From: Flavobacterium psychrophilum
GTDB taxonomy: Bacteria > Bacteroidota > Bacteroidia > Flavobacteriales > Flavobacteriaceae
DNA: 21,663 nt
Assembly (NCBI GenBank): GCA_945866505.1
Contig: CAMBHH010000035.1
Location: 1-21,663 of the forward strand
Direction of reading: 5' to 3'
In this document: positions 1 through 6,308 of the stretch, one piece after another
Numbering within the stretch: the stretch's first letter is position 1
Layout of the letters: every line of letters starts with the position of its first letter
Program-made: the position numbers and the translations under genes
The notes under the pieces: model-generated
The model's input: only the letters and a program-made list of their open reading frames with translations
Told to the model about the DNA's origin: nothing
The model's database searches: none

Positions 1-1591
1 GAGAAACCGAACCCGATTGTGTCGTAGTCCCTTTATTTTTATAAATAATTTTATAGGTTGCATCAAAACCTGGTCTTGCGGGATCAATTGGCAAAATAGT
101 TACTTCGAGATCATTATGAATACCATTAGGTGCAATGCAAAAATTTTGACCAAACGGACTGGTTTGCGTTGGGAAAGTGACGCTGATTGAAGTTGGAGAA
201 ACGTTAAAATAAGATGGATTTTCTATATTTGGGGTTATAGTATGGGTTCCTTCTCCAACAGGAATCGAATAATTTCCCGAACCATTGGAAATAATGTTGT
301 CTTTATTTATTCCATCGGTTATGTTGAAATTTAAGTTGGGGATTTTATCATCAGTTGAATCACAACCATTATTATCAGAATCTAATATACTATTTCCTTG
401 AATAGTGTAAAAAGTGCCGCCCGGAGTGAACGAGCAATAGGAATTAATTTCTATTTGATCGTAACCTGTACTAGTTCCAATAATCCATCTGTAATGATTG
501 ACATAGTTTGCAGTTGTACAAATAAATACAAGCTTGCGACTGGGCGTGAAGTAATAATTATAACTAAATACATTATTCTTGCTATATACGGCAGTTAATT
601 CATCATTCCAACCGCAACTTAATTCCCATAATTTTGTACAATTGTTAACATTTAATTCCTTCAAAAGAGTACGCGTACAATCTAAAAAATTTAAATTTAT
701 TTGATCTGTCAAGTCCAAATTTGTTATTTTATTGCTACTACAATTTAAGTATTTAAGAGAATGCAATCCTTTCAAATCAAGATTAGTAAAATTATTTCCA
801 CTACATAATAATTTTTCGATTTTTAGGTCTTTTAAAGATAAATTTGTAAGTAAATTTCCATCACAATATAAATCTATTAAATTAGTGTTTTTTGATAAAT
901 CTAAATTCAACAATTTATTACCACGACAATTTAATTCTTTAAGATTATATAAATCTGATAAGTTTAATTCACTCACTTGATTCGTCGAAATATCAATAGA
1001 TTTAATATTTTTTGATCCATTAACTCGAATTATAATTAGTTTATTATTAACAAAATTAATCGATTCTAAGGCTGTCAATCCTGATAAATCGACTTCTGAA
1101 AGATTATTATCTGCGCCATTAATAAGTCTTAATTTTGTCAGATTACTTAAATTTAGCGTAGTCAATGAGTTTTTTGATAAATATAATATTTCAAGATTTG
1201 TCAAACCACTAACATTTAAACTTTTTATAACATTGTCCCAACAATGTAACTCTTTTAAATTAACTAATGACGATACATCTAAATTTTCAATAGCGTTTTC
1301 CTGACAATTTAAAAACATTAAATTAGTAAAATAGGAGATGCCTTTTAAACTTACTATATCTTTATTTCTAACATCTAATCGATATACATTCAAGGCTTCG
1401 CTAATTTCAATCTCACGATTTTTATTTAAATCAATTGAGATATTTTTGCCATTAATATCTGTAGCTATGGTATTATAAGAATCGGCATATAACAACCAAA
1501 ACTTAAAACTCGAATCAGGAATATCAATGATCTGGGCATTTACGCTTCCTAAAAAACAAAAAACAACAAGTAAAAAATATAGCTTTTTCAT
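1..1591 (-). CDS. Secreted leucine-rich-repeat surface protein (C-terminus cut by window edge)
   Basis: The frame is open from the ATG at 1589-1591 to base 2, giving 530 codons with the C-terminus outside the window. I checked every codon and found no stop. Residues 1-20 form a signal peptide (MKKLYFLLVVFCFLGSVNAQ). Residues ~67-325 contain about twelve leucine-rich repeats of ~21 residues with the pattern NLxxLxCxxNxLxxLDL, many with Cys or Ser at the variable position. After a linker, an Asp-rich stretch near residue 402 (ILDSDNNGCDSTDD) opens a beta-sandwich-like region. This architecture is common in Flavobacterium proteins exported by the T9SS, so an outer-surface or secreted adhesive role is inferred. 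The T9SS sorting domain expected at the C-terminus would lie beyond base 1. A -7 promoter element lies just upstream, after a terminator that separates it from the preceding gene. Confidence 0.88.
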   Translation of the reverse strand, partial: MKKLYFLLVVFCFLGSVNAQIIDIPDSSFKFWLLYADSYNTIATDINGKNISIDLNKNREIEISEALNVYRLDVRNKDIVSLKGISYFTNLMFLNCQENAIENLDVSSLVNLKELHCWDNVIKSLNVSGLTNLEILYLSKNSLTTLNLSNLTKLRLINGADNNLSEVDLSGLTALESINFVNNKLIIIRVNGSKNIKSIDISTNQVSELNLSDLYNLKELNCRGNKLLNLDLSKNTNLIDLYCDGNLLTNLSLKDLKIEKLLCSGNNFTNLDLKGLHSLKYLNCSSNKITNLDLTDQINLNFLDCTRTLLKELNVNNCTKLWELSCGWNDELTAVYSKNNVFSYNYYFTPSRKLVFICTTANYVNHYRWIIGTSTGYDQIEINSYCSFTPGGTFYTIQGNSILDSDNNGCDSTDDKIPNLNFNITDGINKDNIISNGSGNYSIPVGEGTHTITPNIENPSYFNVSPTSISVTFPTQTSPFGQNFCIAPNGIHNDLEVTILPIDPARPGFDATYKIIYKNKGTTTQSGSVS

Positions 1592-1609
1592 AATATAGAT
1601 TTAAGTAGT

Positions 1610-1636
1610 CAAATGTATAAAAAAGGATTTGGTCAA
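1610..1636 (-). promoter_or_regulatory. Candidate Bacteroidota promoter for the LRR gene
   Basis: On the minus strand TACATTTG (1617-1610) matches the TAnnTTTG -7 consensus. A TTG (1636-1634) lies 16 nt upstream, a little closer than the usual ~19. The start codon is 18 nt downstream of the -7 box. Confidence 0.5.
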
Positions 1637-1651
1637 AGACGATTTTCTTAC

Positions 1652-1683
1652 AAAAAAAGCCTTACCGAAGTAAAGCTTTTTAA
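1652..1683 (-). terminator. Bidirectional intrinsic terminator hairpin
   Basis: An inverted repeat AAAAGC-c-TTAC / GTAA-a-GCTTTT with a CGAA loop is followed by T-runs on both strands. It lies between the stop of the GIY-YIG-like gene at 1709 and the LRR promoter, so it would end minus-strand transcription before the LRR gene. Confidence 0.75.
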
Positions 1684-1708
1684 AATTAATTATATTTTTA
1701 GAATTGTA

Positions 1709-2137
1709 CTAAAAAGCCACATTCCATCGAGGCAATTTCCCATTTTCGTCCAAGAAATTCTGTAAAATTTGTCCTTCTACAAAAGTTGGAATTACTTTAT
1801 TTTTTTCGTTGAAAGTTTCGTACCAATGGACTTCTAATCTTGCAATATTTTCCAGTTTCATTTGTGCTGGCCAAGAATATTTTCTTCCTGTTTTTGCAAA
1901 TTGATGTCCATTTACGATTTTGTCGAACAATCCGCCGTTTTTACTTTTTAATGTTCCATCATTTTTGATTGTTCCAGTAGAACCAACCATAATCAATTCT
2001 TTTTCTTCACCATCGACAGCATAAACCAAGAAAATTCCACTTGCCGACTCTGATGCATTGCAAACTTCTTCCAAACTATGTTCAACTGAAAAAGTGAACT
2101 GATTTTTGACCTTGAACTTTTTTAACTCTTTATACAT
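1709..2137 (-). CDS. Small protein resembling a divergent GIY-YIG domain
   Basis: The preferred start is the ATG at 2135-2137 (142 aa). A GTG at 2174-2176 in the same frame would add 13 residues but lies only a few bases from the upstream terminator hairpin. The protein has GIFLVY at ~34-39, MVGSTG at ~50-55 and VEGQIL around Glu121. This order resembles the GIY, YIG and glutamate motifs of the GIY-YIG nuclease fold, but the key tyrosines are not canonical (GIF and MVG). It may be a degenerate or non-nuclease relative. There is no signal peptide, so it is probably cytoplasmic. It sits alone between two terminators, downstream of sucD. No function can be assigned with confidence. Confidence 0.75.
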   Translation of the reverse strand: MYKELKKFKVKNQFTFSVEHSLEEVCNASESASGIFLVYAVDGEEKELIMVGSTGTIKNDGTLKSKNGGLFDKIVNGHQFAKTGRKYSWPAQMKLENIARLEVHWYETFNEKNKVIPTFVEGQILQNFLDENGKLPRWNVAF

Positions 2138-2183
2138 TTCATGTTTATTATTTATAGTTGGTTGTTTTCGCAACACAACTTAT

Positions 2184-2228
2184 GAAAAAACTCCATCTCG
2201 TTTATTCAACTAGACGGAGTTTTATTTT
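2184..2228 (-). terminator. Intrinsic terminator downstream of sucD
   Basis: The arms AAAACTCC-a-TCT and AGA-c-GGAGTTTT form a strong stem with T-rich tails on both sides. It lies ~90 nt past the sucD stop codon and is the likely end of the lpx-sucD transcription block. Confidence 0.8.
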
Positions 2229-2251
2229 GTTTATTGCAATCTATTTTTGAA

Positions 2252-2310
2252 AATTGGAATTTCTTCTTTGGAATTTGGAATTTCTTATTTGGAATTTGGA
2301 ATTTGTCTTT
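2252..2310. repeat. Short-word degenerate repeat (TTGGAATTT)
   Basis: The gap between sucD and its terminator holds five or six copies of a ~7-9 nt word TTGGAATTT, some directly abutting and some separated by TCTTC or CTTA. It is non-coding. Comparable but different words fill several other gaps in this window. Confidence 0.7.
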
Positions 2311-2316
2311 TAGAAT

Positions 2317-3189
2317 TTATCCCAGTACTTCTTTTACTTTTTTTCCAATTTCGGCAGGTGAATCTACAACATGAATGCCACATTCTCTCATAATTCTTTT
2401 TTTAGCTTCGGCTGTATCATCAGCGCCACCAACAATTGCACCCGCGTGCCCCATTGTTCTCCCTTTTGGAGCAGTTTCACCAGCAATAAATCCAACTACT
2501 GGTTTACGGTTTCCATCGGCTTTAATCCATTTGGCTGCATCGGCTTCCAATTGACCTCCTATTTCACCAATCATCACGATGCATTCCGTTTCTGGATCAT
2601 TCATCAATAATTCTACCGCTTGTTTTGTTGTTGTTCCAATGATTGGATCTCCACCAATACCAATGGCTGTAGTGATTCCTAGACCTTGCTTTACCACTTG
2701 GTCCGCAGCTTCGTAAGTCAAAGTTCCTGATTTTGAAACGATTCCAACAGTTCCTTTTTTGAAAACAAAACCTGGCATAATACCTACTTTGGCCTCACCT
2801 GGAGTTATTACACCTGGACAGTTTGGTCCAATTAATGTGCAATTTCTATTTTTGATGTAATTGTTTGCCTTAATCATGTCAGCTACAGGAATTCCTTCTG
2901 TAATAGCAATAATTACTTTGATTCCTGCATCGGCGGCTTCCATAATTGCGTCTGCAGCAAAAGCTGGCGGTACAAAAATGATTGTAGTATCTGCACCTGC
3001 TTGATCTACAGCATCTTGAACGGTATTAAAAACCGGACGATCTAAATGAGTTGTTCCTCCCTTTCCCGGCGTAACTCCACCGACAACGTTAGTGCCGTAC
3101 TCAATCATTTGAGAAGCATGGAAGGTTCCTTCACTTCCTGTAAATCCTTGAACAATTATTTTGGAATCTTTATTTACTAAAACACTCAT
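2317..3189 (-). CDS. sucD: Succinyl-CoA synthetase (ADP/GDP-forming), alpha subunit
   Basis: The 290-aa product has the full length of SucD. The family catalyses succinyl-CoA + NDP + Pi to succinate + CoA + NTP in the TCA cycle, as the alpha partner of SucC; sucC is not in this window. The N-terminal CoA-binding Rossmann domain carries [10 protein letters not shown] (15-24), and [10 protein letters not shown] lies around 121-130. The phosphorylated histidine is in GHAGAIVGG (His248). A clear -7 promoter element lies between sucD and the NTF2-like gene upstream, so sucD probably has its own promoter as well as possible readthrough. The terminator at 2184-2228 closes the unit. Confidence 0.98.
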   Translation of the reverse strand: MSVLVNKDSKIIVQGFTGSEGTFHASQMIEYGTNVVGGVTPGKGGTTHLDRPVFNTVQDAVDQAGADTTIIFVPPAFAADAIMEAADAGIKVIIAITEGIPVADMIKANNYIKNRNCTLIGPNCPGVITPGEAKVGIMPGFVFKKGTVGIVSKSGTLTYEAADQVVKQGLGITTAIGIGGDPIIGTTTKQAVELLMNDPETECIVMIGEIGGQLEADAAKWIKADGNRKPVVGFIAGETAPKGRTMGHAGAIVGGADDTAEAKKRIMRECGIHVVDSPAEIGKKVKEVLG

Positions 3190-3223
3190 GATATATATTT
3201 TATATGGTTTTTTTATAGCTGTG

Positions 3224-3231
3224 CAAAAGTA
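3224..3231 (-). promoter_or_regulatory. -7 promoter element for sucD
   Basis: TACTTTTG on the minus strand (followed by C) is an exact TAnnTTTG match, placed 35 nt upstream of the sucD ATG. No good TTG is seen at the expected -33 distance. Confidence 0.55.
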
Positions 3232-3261
3232 AGGTTTTGCAGTTAATATTTAAAAAAATAA

Positions 3262-3624
3262 TTAAGAAAAATGACTCATTTGATAGCCTCGGAACAATTT
3301 ATCCTCTTTTACCTCCCAAATCACAAAAAAATTACCCATTAGCATTTCCTCTCGCGGATTTTCAATAGTTTTTACAAAATGGGAAAACCGCAACGAAACA
3401 AGATTTCTTTCCTGAAGAATGTGACTTATTCGAATTTTGGAACGTACATAAGCTCGAGATAATTCATCTGTTAAGGACAAAATATCATCGTAATTCATTT
3501 GGATAAATCCCTTACTTGTATTCCAATCAATAGTAACATCAGGATGAAGCAACTCGCTAACTGTTTTTCTATCTAATAGTACATCAGATTTATAGAAATC
3601 GAGAACAATATCTTTTGGTTTCAT
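3262..3624 (-). CDS. NTF2/SnoaL-like protein
   Basis: The 120-aa protein has no signal peptide. Its start (DIVLDFYKSDVLLDRKTVSELLHPDVTIDWNT, residues ~5-36) has the helix-helix-strand opening of the NTF2-like/SnoaL cone fold. It ends with strands typical of the fold (FFVIWEVKEDKLFRGYQMSHF). Members bind small ligands or act as small enzymes; no substrate can be read from the sequence. It lies between the second lpxD-like gene and sucD, which I recall as a usual neighbourhood in flavobacteria, so it is probably an old resident rather than an insertion. A structured repeat (3661-3720) lies just upstream of its start. Confidence 0.8.
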   Translation of the reverse strand: MKPKDIVLDFYKSDVLLDRKTVSELLHPDVTIDWNTSKGFIQMNYDDILSLTDELSRAYVRSKIRISHILQERNLVSLRFSHFVKTIENPREEMLMGNFFVIWEVKEDKLFRGYQMSHFS

Positions 3625-3660
3625 ATATGTAAATTTTATTTGACAGCAGTCATATATGTT

Positions 3661-3720
3661 ATCGCCTTTTATTTATAGGTGTTTGCTTATGCAAACTTTT
3701 TGTTAGTGGCGATTTCATAA
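3661..3720. repeat. Structured intergenic element, copy 1
   Basis: The terminal inverted ATCGCC (3661-3666) and GGCGAT (3708-3713) enclose an inner hairpin GTTTGC-ttat-GCAAAC (3681-3696). The second copy lies at 13710-13771 in the same orientation. The two end in an identical 16-nt stretch, AGTGGCGATTTCATAA, and the inner stem differs by compensatory changes. Here the element overlaps the end of the second lpxD gene, whose TGA stop is read from its TTTCATAA tail. Confidence 0.8.
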
Positions 3721-4653
3721 TAATTCTTTTAACTTTTGAAGTATTTCTGGAATCTTCTTTACATTAGCAAGTTGTTTCAATTTTTCACGAGATTCCTCTA
3801 CTGGTGTCCCGAAATAACTTTTCCCGCCTTCGATTGACTTTGTAACTCCAGTTTGCCCCAGAATCACTGCCTTCTCCCCTATTGTTATGCCACTTGATGT
3901 TCCAACTTGTCCCCAAATCGTAACTTCATCTTTGATGATTACGCAACCCGCAATTCCTGTTTGAGAAGCAATCAAACATTTTTTCCCAATAACAGTATCG
4001 TGTCCAACGTGAACTTGATTATCAATTTTGGTTCCTTCTCCAACGGTTGTATCGCCTGTAACTCCTTTGTCTATTGTACAAAGTGCACCAATCCCAACAT
4101 TGTCTTCAATAACGACTCTTCCACCTGAAATTAATTGATCGTATCCCTCTTCTCGCTTTTTGTAATAAAAAGCATCGGCTCCGAGAATAGTTCCTGAATG
4201 GATAATTACGTTATCACCAATTATAGTGTGATCATAAATGGAAACATTGGAATGAATTAAGCAATTTTTTCCGATTACAACGTGGTTTCCTACAAAGCAA
4301 TTAGGTTGAATTAGAGTACCTACTCCAATTTTGGCAGACGCCGAAATAGCAACATTCGAAAATTGAAAGGGTTTAAAATGTTTGGTCAATATATTGAAAT
4401 CTCGAAAAGGGTCATCTGAAATCAACAGGGCTTTCCCTTCAGGACAATCTACCTTTTTATTAATTAAAATGGTTGTTGCAGCGGATTTCAAAGCTTTATC
4501 GTAATATTTGGGATGATCGACAAAAACTATATCACCCGATTCTACCACGTGAATTTCATTCATTCCAGAAACAGGAAAATTTGCGTCACCAACGAATTCG
4601 CTGCTGATGATTGTTGCAATATCCTTTAATGTATATGTTTTGTTGAATTTCAT
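3715..4653 (-). CDS. Second LpxD-like UDP-acylglucosamine N-acyltransferase paralogue
   Basis: This 312-aa protein has the LpxD layout. An N-terminal uridine-binding-like domain (~1-100) is followed by left-handed beta-helix hexapeptide repeats (~104-285) and a short C-terminal helix. The catalytic histidine equivalent is kept (VHVGHDTVIG, His218). LpxD transfers a 3-hydroxyacyl group from ACP to the free amine of UDP-3-O-acylglucosamine. Compared with the other lpxD at 7690-8736 it is 36 residues shorter, and the conserved GADGFGF is GADAFYY (158-164), so acyl or sugar specificity may differ. It follows efp by 92 nt on the same strand. Its last codons and stop fall in the repeat element at 3661-3720. 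Confidence 0.85.
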   Translation of the reverse strand: MKFNKTYTLKDIATIISSEFVGDANFPVSGMNEIHVVESGDIVFVDHPKYYDKALKSAATTILINKKVDCPEGKALLISDDPFRDFNILTKHFKPFQFSNVAISASAKIGVGTLIQPNCFVGNHVVIGKNCLIHSNVSIYDHTIIGDNVIIHSGTILGADAFYYKKREEGYDQLISGGRVVIEDNVGIGALCTIDKGVTGDTTVGEGTKIDNQVHVGHDTVIGKKCLIASQTGIAGCVIIKDEVTIWGQVGTSSGITIGEKAVILGQTGVTKSIEGGKSYFGTPVEESREKLKQLANVKKIPEILQKLKELL

Positions 4654-4700
4654 AAAAAAATGGTCAGTAATAAGTTTTTAGAGGTTAGTGCTTTATTTTT

Positions 4701-4733
4701 AATATTTACTATTCAACTTGAATACTAAATACT
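4701..4733. repeat. 33-bp near-perfect palindrome between efp and the second lpxD
   Basis: The arm AATATTTACTATTCAA and its partner TTGAATACTAAATACT pair at 14 of 16 positions around a single central base. It has no T-run, so it is not a standard terminator. It could be an mRNA hairpin that tunes expression within the operon, a dimeric-protein site, or a repeat relic. Confidence 0.6.
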
Positions 4734-4745
4734 GCAAAAGGAACA

Positions 4746-5312
4746 CTATTCCTTAACTCTTTCCATATAATTTCCAGTAGTGGTATCAATTTTTATTTTA
4801 TCGCCTTCATTGATAAATAAAGGAACATTTACTGTTGCTCCCGTTTCAACAGTGGCCGATTTTGTGGCATTTGTAGCGGTATTTCCTTTGATTCCAGGCT
4901 CGGCATAAGTAACTTCAAGTACTACAGATGCTGGCATATCTACTGAAAGTGGTAAATCTGTTTCGGTGTTGATGGCAATCATAACATTTTCACCTTCTTT
5001 TAATAAATCCGGAGAATCTAATACATTTTTGTTTAAAGATATTTGTTCAAAAGATTCAATATTCATAAAATGAAACAAATCACCTTCTGGATACAAATAT
5101 TGAAATTTGTGGTTTTCAACGCGAACTTCTTCAATTTTATGCCCTGCTGAAAAGGTATTGTCCAATACTTTTCCGTTTGATAAACTTTTTAATTTTGTTC
5201 TTACGAATGCTGGCCCTTTACCCGGTTTTACGTGAAGAAATTCAATTATCTTATAAATGTCGTTGTTGTATTTGATGCACAATCCGTTTTTAATGTCTGA
5301 TGTTGATGCCAT
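4746..5312 (-). CDS. efp: Translation elongation factor P
   Basis: The 188-aa protein is the full length of EF-P. It consists of an N-terminal KOW-like domain and two OB-fold domains. EF-P binds between the ribosomal P and E sites and relieves stalling at polyproline stretches. The tip of the first domain is KPGKGPAF with Lys32 at the usual modification position. The C-terminal signature is present (INTETDLPLSVDMPASV and GDKIKIDTTTGNYMERV). The gene sits between lpxA and the second lpxD on the same strand, so it may be co-transcribed with lipid A genes. No epm-type modification gene is in the window. Confidence 0.97.
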   Translation of the reverse strand: MASTSDIKNGLCIKYNNDIYKIIEFLHVKPGKGPAFVRTKLKSLSNGKVLDNTFSAGHKIEEVRVENHKFQYLYPEGDLFHFMNIESFEQISLNKNVLDSPDLLKEGENVMIAINTETDLPLSVDMPASVVLEVTYAEPGIKGNTATNATKSATVETGATVNVPLFINEGDKIKIDTTTGNYMERVKE

Positions 5313-5336
5313 TTTATATGTTTAGTGTTTAGTTTT

Positions 5337-5366
5337 GTTTAAAATCGTTTAAAATTGTTTAAGGTT
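5337..5366. repeat. Tandem 10-nt word repeat upstream of efp
   Basis: Three successive copies of GTTTAAAATY (the last is GTTTAAGGTT) lie 24-54 nt upstream of the efp start codon. They are in the leader or intergenic part of the lpxA-efp gap. Confidence 0.6.
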
Positions 5367-5400
5367 TCATTCACAAATCGAATCGTACAACTCAAAATAA

Positions 5401-5438
5401 TCTGCAATCCGCAATCTGCAATCTGAAATCCGAAATCT
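5401..5438. repeat. Short-word degenerate repeat downstream of lpxA
   Basis: Reiterations of a ~7-nt word of the form RCAATCT / GAAATCC lie directly after, and run into, the lpxA stop codon. They are non-coding apart from that overlap. Confidence 0.6.
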
Positions 5439-6222
5439 AGTAATTCCCTGAATAGCCTTTCATTACTCCTCTTGATGAATTTCTGATAAAATCAATGATT
5501 TCGTCACGCTCTGGTGTTGCTTCCATTTCCCCTTCAATGATTCCAAGTGCTTGAGTTACATTATAATTTTTTTGATACAATATTCTGTAAATTTCTTGAA
5601 TTTCTTTTATTTTTTCCGAAGTAAAACCTCTTCTTCGTAATCCGACTGAATTAATCCCAACATAAGATAAAGGTTCTTTTGCCGCTTTGGTAAAAGGAGG
5701 AACATCTTTTCGCAACAAAGAACCTCCTGAAATCATAGCGTGATCACCGACACTAATAAATTGATGTACAGCTGAAAGACCTCCAATAATAGCATAGTTT
5801 CCTATTGTTACGTGACCACCCAAAAGTACTCCATTGACAATAATTGCATTGTTACCGATATGACAATCGTGCGCAATGTGCGCCGCAGCCATAATCAAAC
5901 AATTATCACCAATTACAGTTTGCCCCGAAGCAATTGTTCCTCTATTGATAGTTACACATTCTCTAATGGTGCAATTATTGCCAATTATTGCCAAAGAATC
6001 TTCTCCACCAAACTTTAAATCTTGTGGTATAGCTGCAATTACCGCTCCCGGAAAAATATTGCAATTTTTTCCTATTCTGGCACCTTCCATTATAGTAACA
6101 TTTGAACCTATCCAAGTTCCATCGCCTATAATAACGTTATTATGAATTGTAGTGAAAGGTTCTATGACGACATTTTTGGCAATTTTGGCACCGGGATGAA
6201 CATAAGCTAGCGGTTGATTCAT
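5437..6222 (-). CDS. lpxA: UDP-N-acetylglucosamine O-acyltransferase
   Basis: The 261-aa protein matches the usual length of LpxA. LpxA performs the first step of lipid A synthesis: transfer of a 3-hydroxyacyl chain from ACP to the 3-OH of UDP-GlcNAc in the cytoplasm. The N-terminal two-thirds are left-handed beta-helix hexapeptide repeats, starting AYVHPGAKIAKN. The catalytic histidine is in AHIAHDCHIG (His118). The loop IPQDLKFGGE (65-74) and the later motifs GLSAVHQF and LRRRGF are LpxA hallmarks. The C-terminal ~70 residues form the helical domain. It lies 86 nt downstream of lpxC-fabZ on the same strand. Confidence 0.97.
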   Translation of the reverse strand: MNQPLAYVHPGAKIAKNVVIEPFTTIHNNVIIGDGTWIGSNVTIMEGARIGKNCNIFPGAVIAAIPQDLKFGGEDSLAIIGNNCTIRECVTINRGTIASGQTVIGDNCLIMAAAHIAHDCHIGNNAIIVNGVLLGGHVTIGNYAIIGGLSAVHQFISVGDHAMISGGSLLRKDVPPFTKAAKEPLSYVGINSVGLRRRGFTSEKIKEIQEIYRILYQKNYNVTQALGIIEGEMEATPERDEIIDFIRNSSRGVMKGYSGNY

Positions 6223-6227
6223 AGGGT

Positions 6228-6304
6228 TAAGTTTATGGTTTGTGATTTATGGTTCGTAGCTTGTGGTTTTTAACGATAAACCATAAACTAAAAACTATAA
6301 ACAT
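6228..6304. repeat. Inverted word-repeat element between lpxC-fabZ and lpxA
   Basis: The left half repeats the word TTTATGGTTY and the right half its complement AAACCATAAAC/AAACTATAAAC. A perfect 11-bp inverted pair is formed by GTTTATGGTTT (6231-6241) and AAACCATAAAC (6278-6288). It fills almost the whole gap and can fold as a long hairpin in the operon mRNA. The same words recur at 16174-16265. Confidence 0.7.
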
Positions 6305-6308
6305 TGTA

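Noticed and set aside
67..325. CRISPR-like or tandem DNA repeat in the LRR gene
   Set aside because: The periodicity there is at the protein level (leucine-rich repeats); the DNA units are diverged and have no spacer structure.
398..980. Two plus-strand frames of 66 and 82 codons
   Set aside because: They lie opposite the continuously open leucine-rich-repeat gene and have compositions expected of antisense frames.
3661..3720. Integron attC site
   Set aside because: The folded shape is similar in spirit, but I do not find the RYYYAAC / GTTRRRY core boxes at the ends, and there is no integrase or cassette array.
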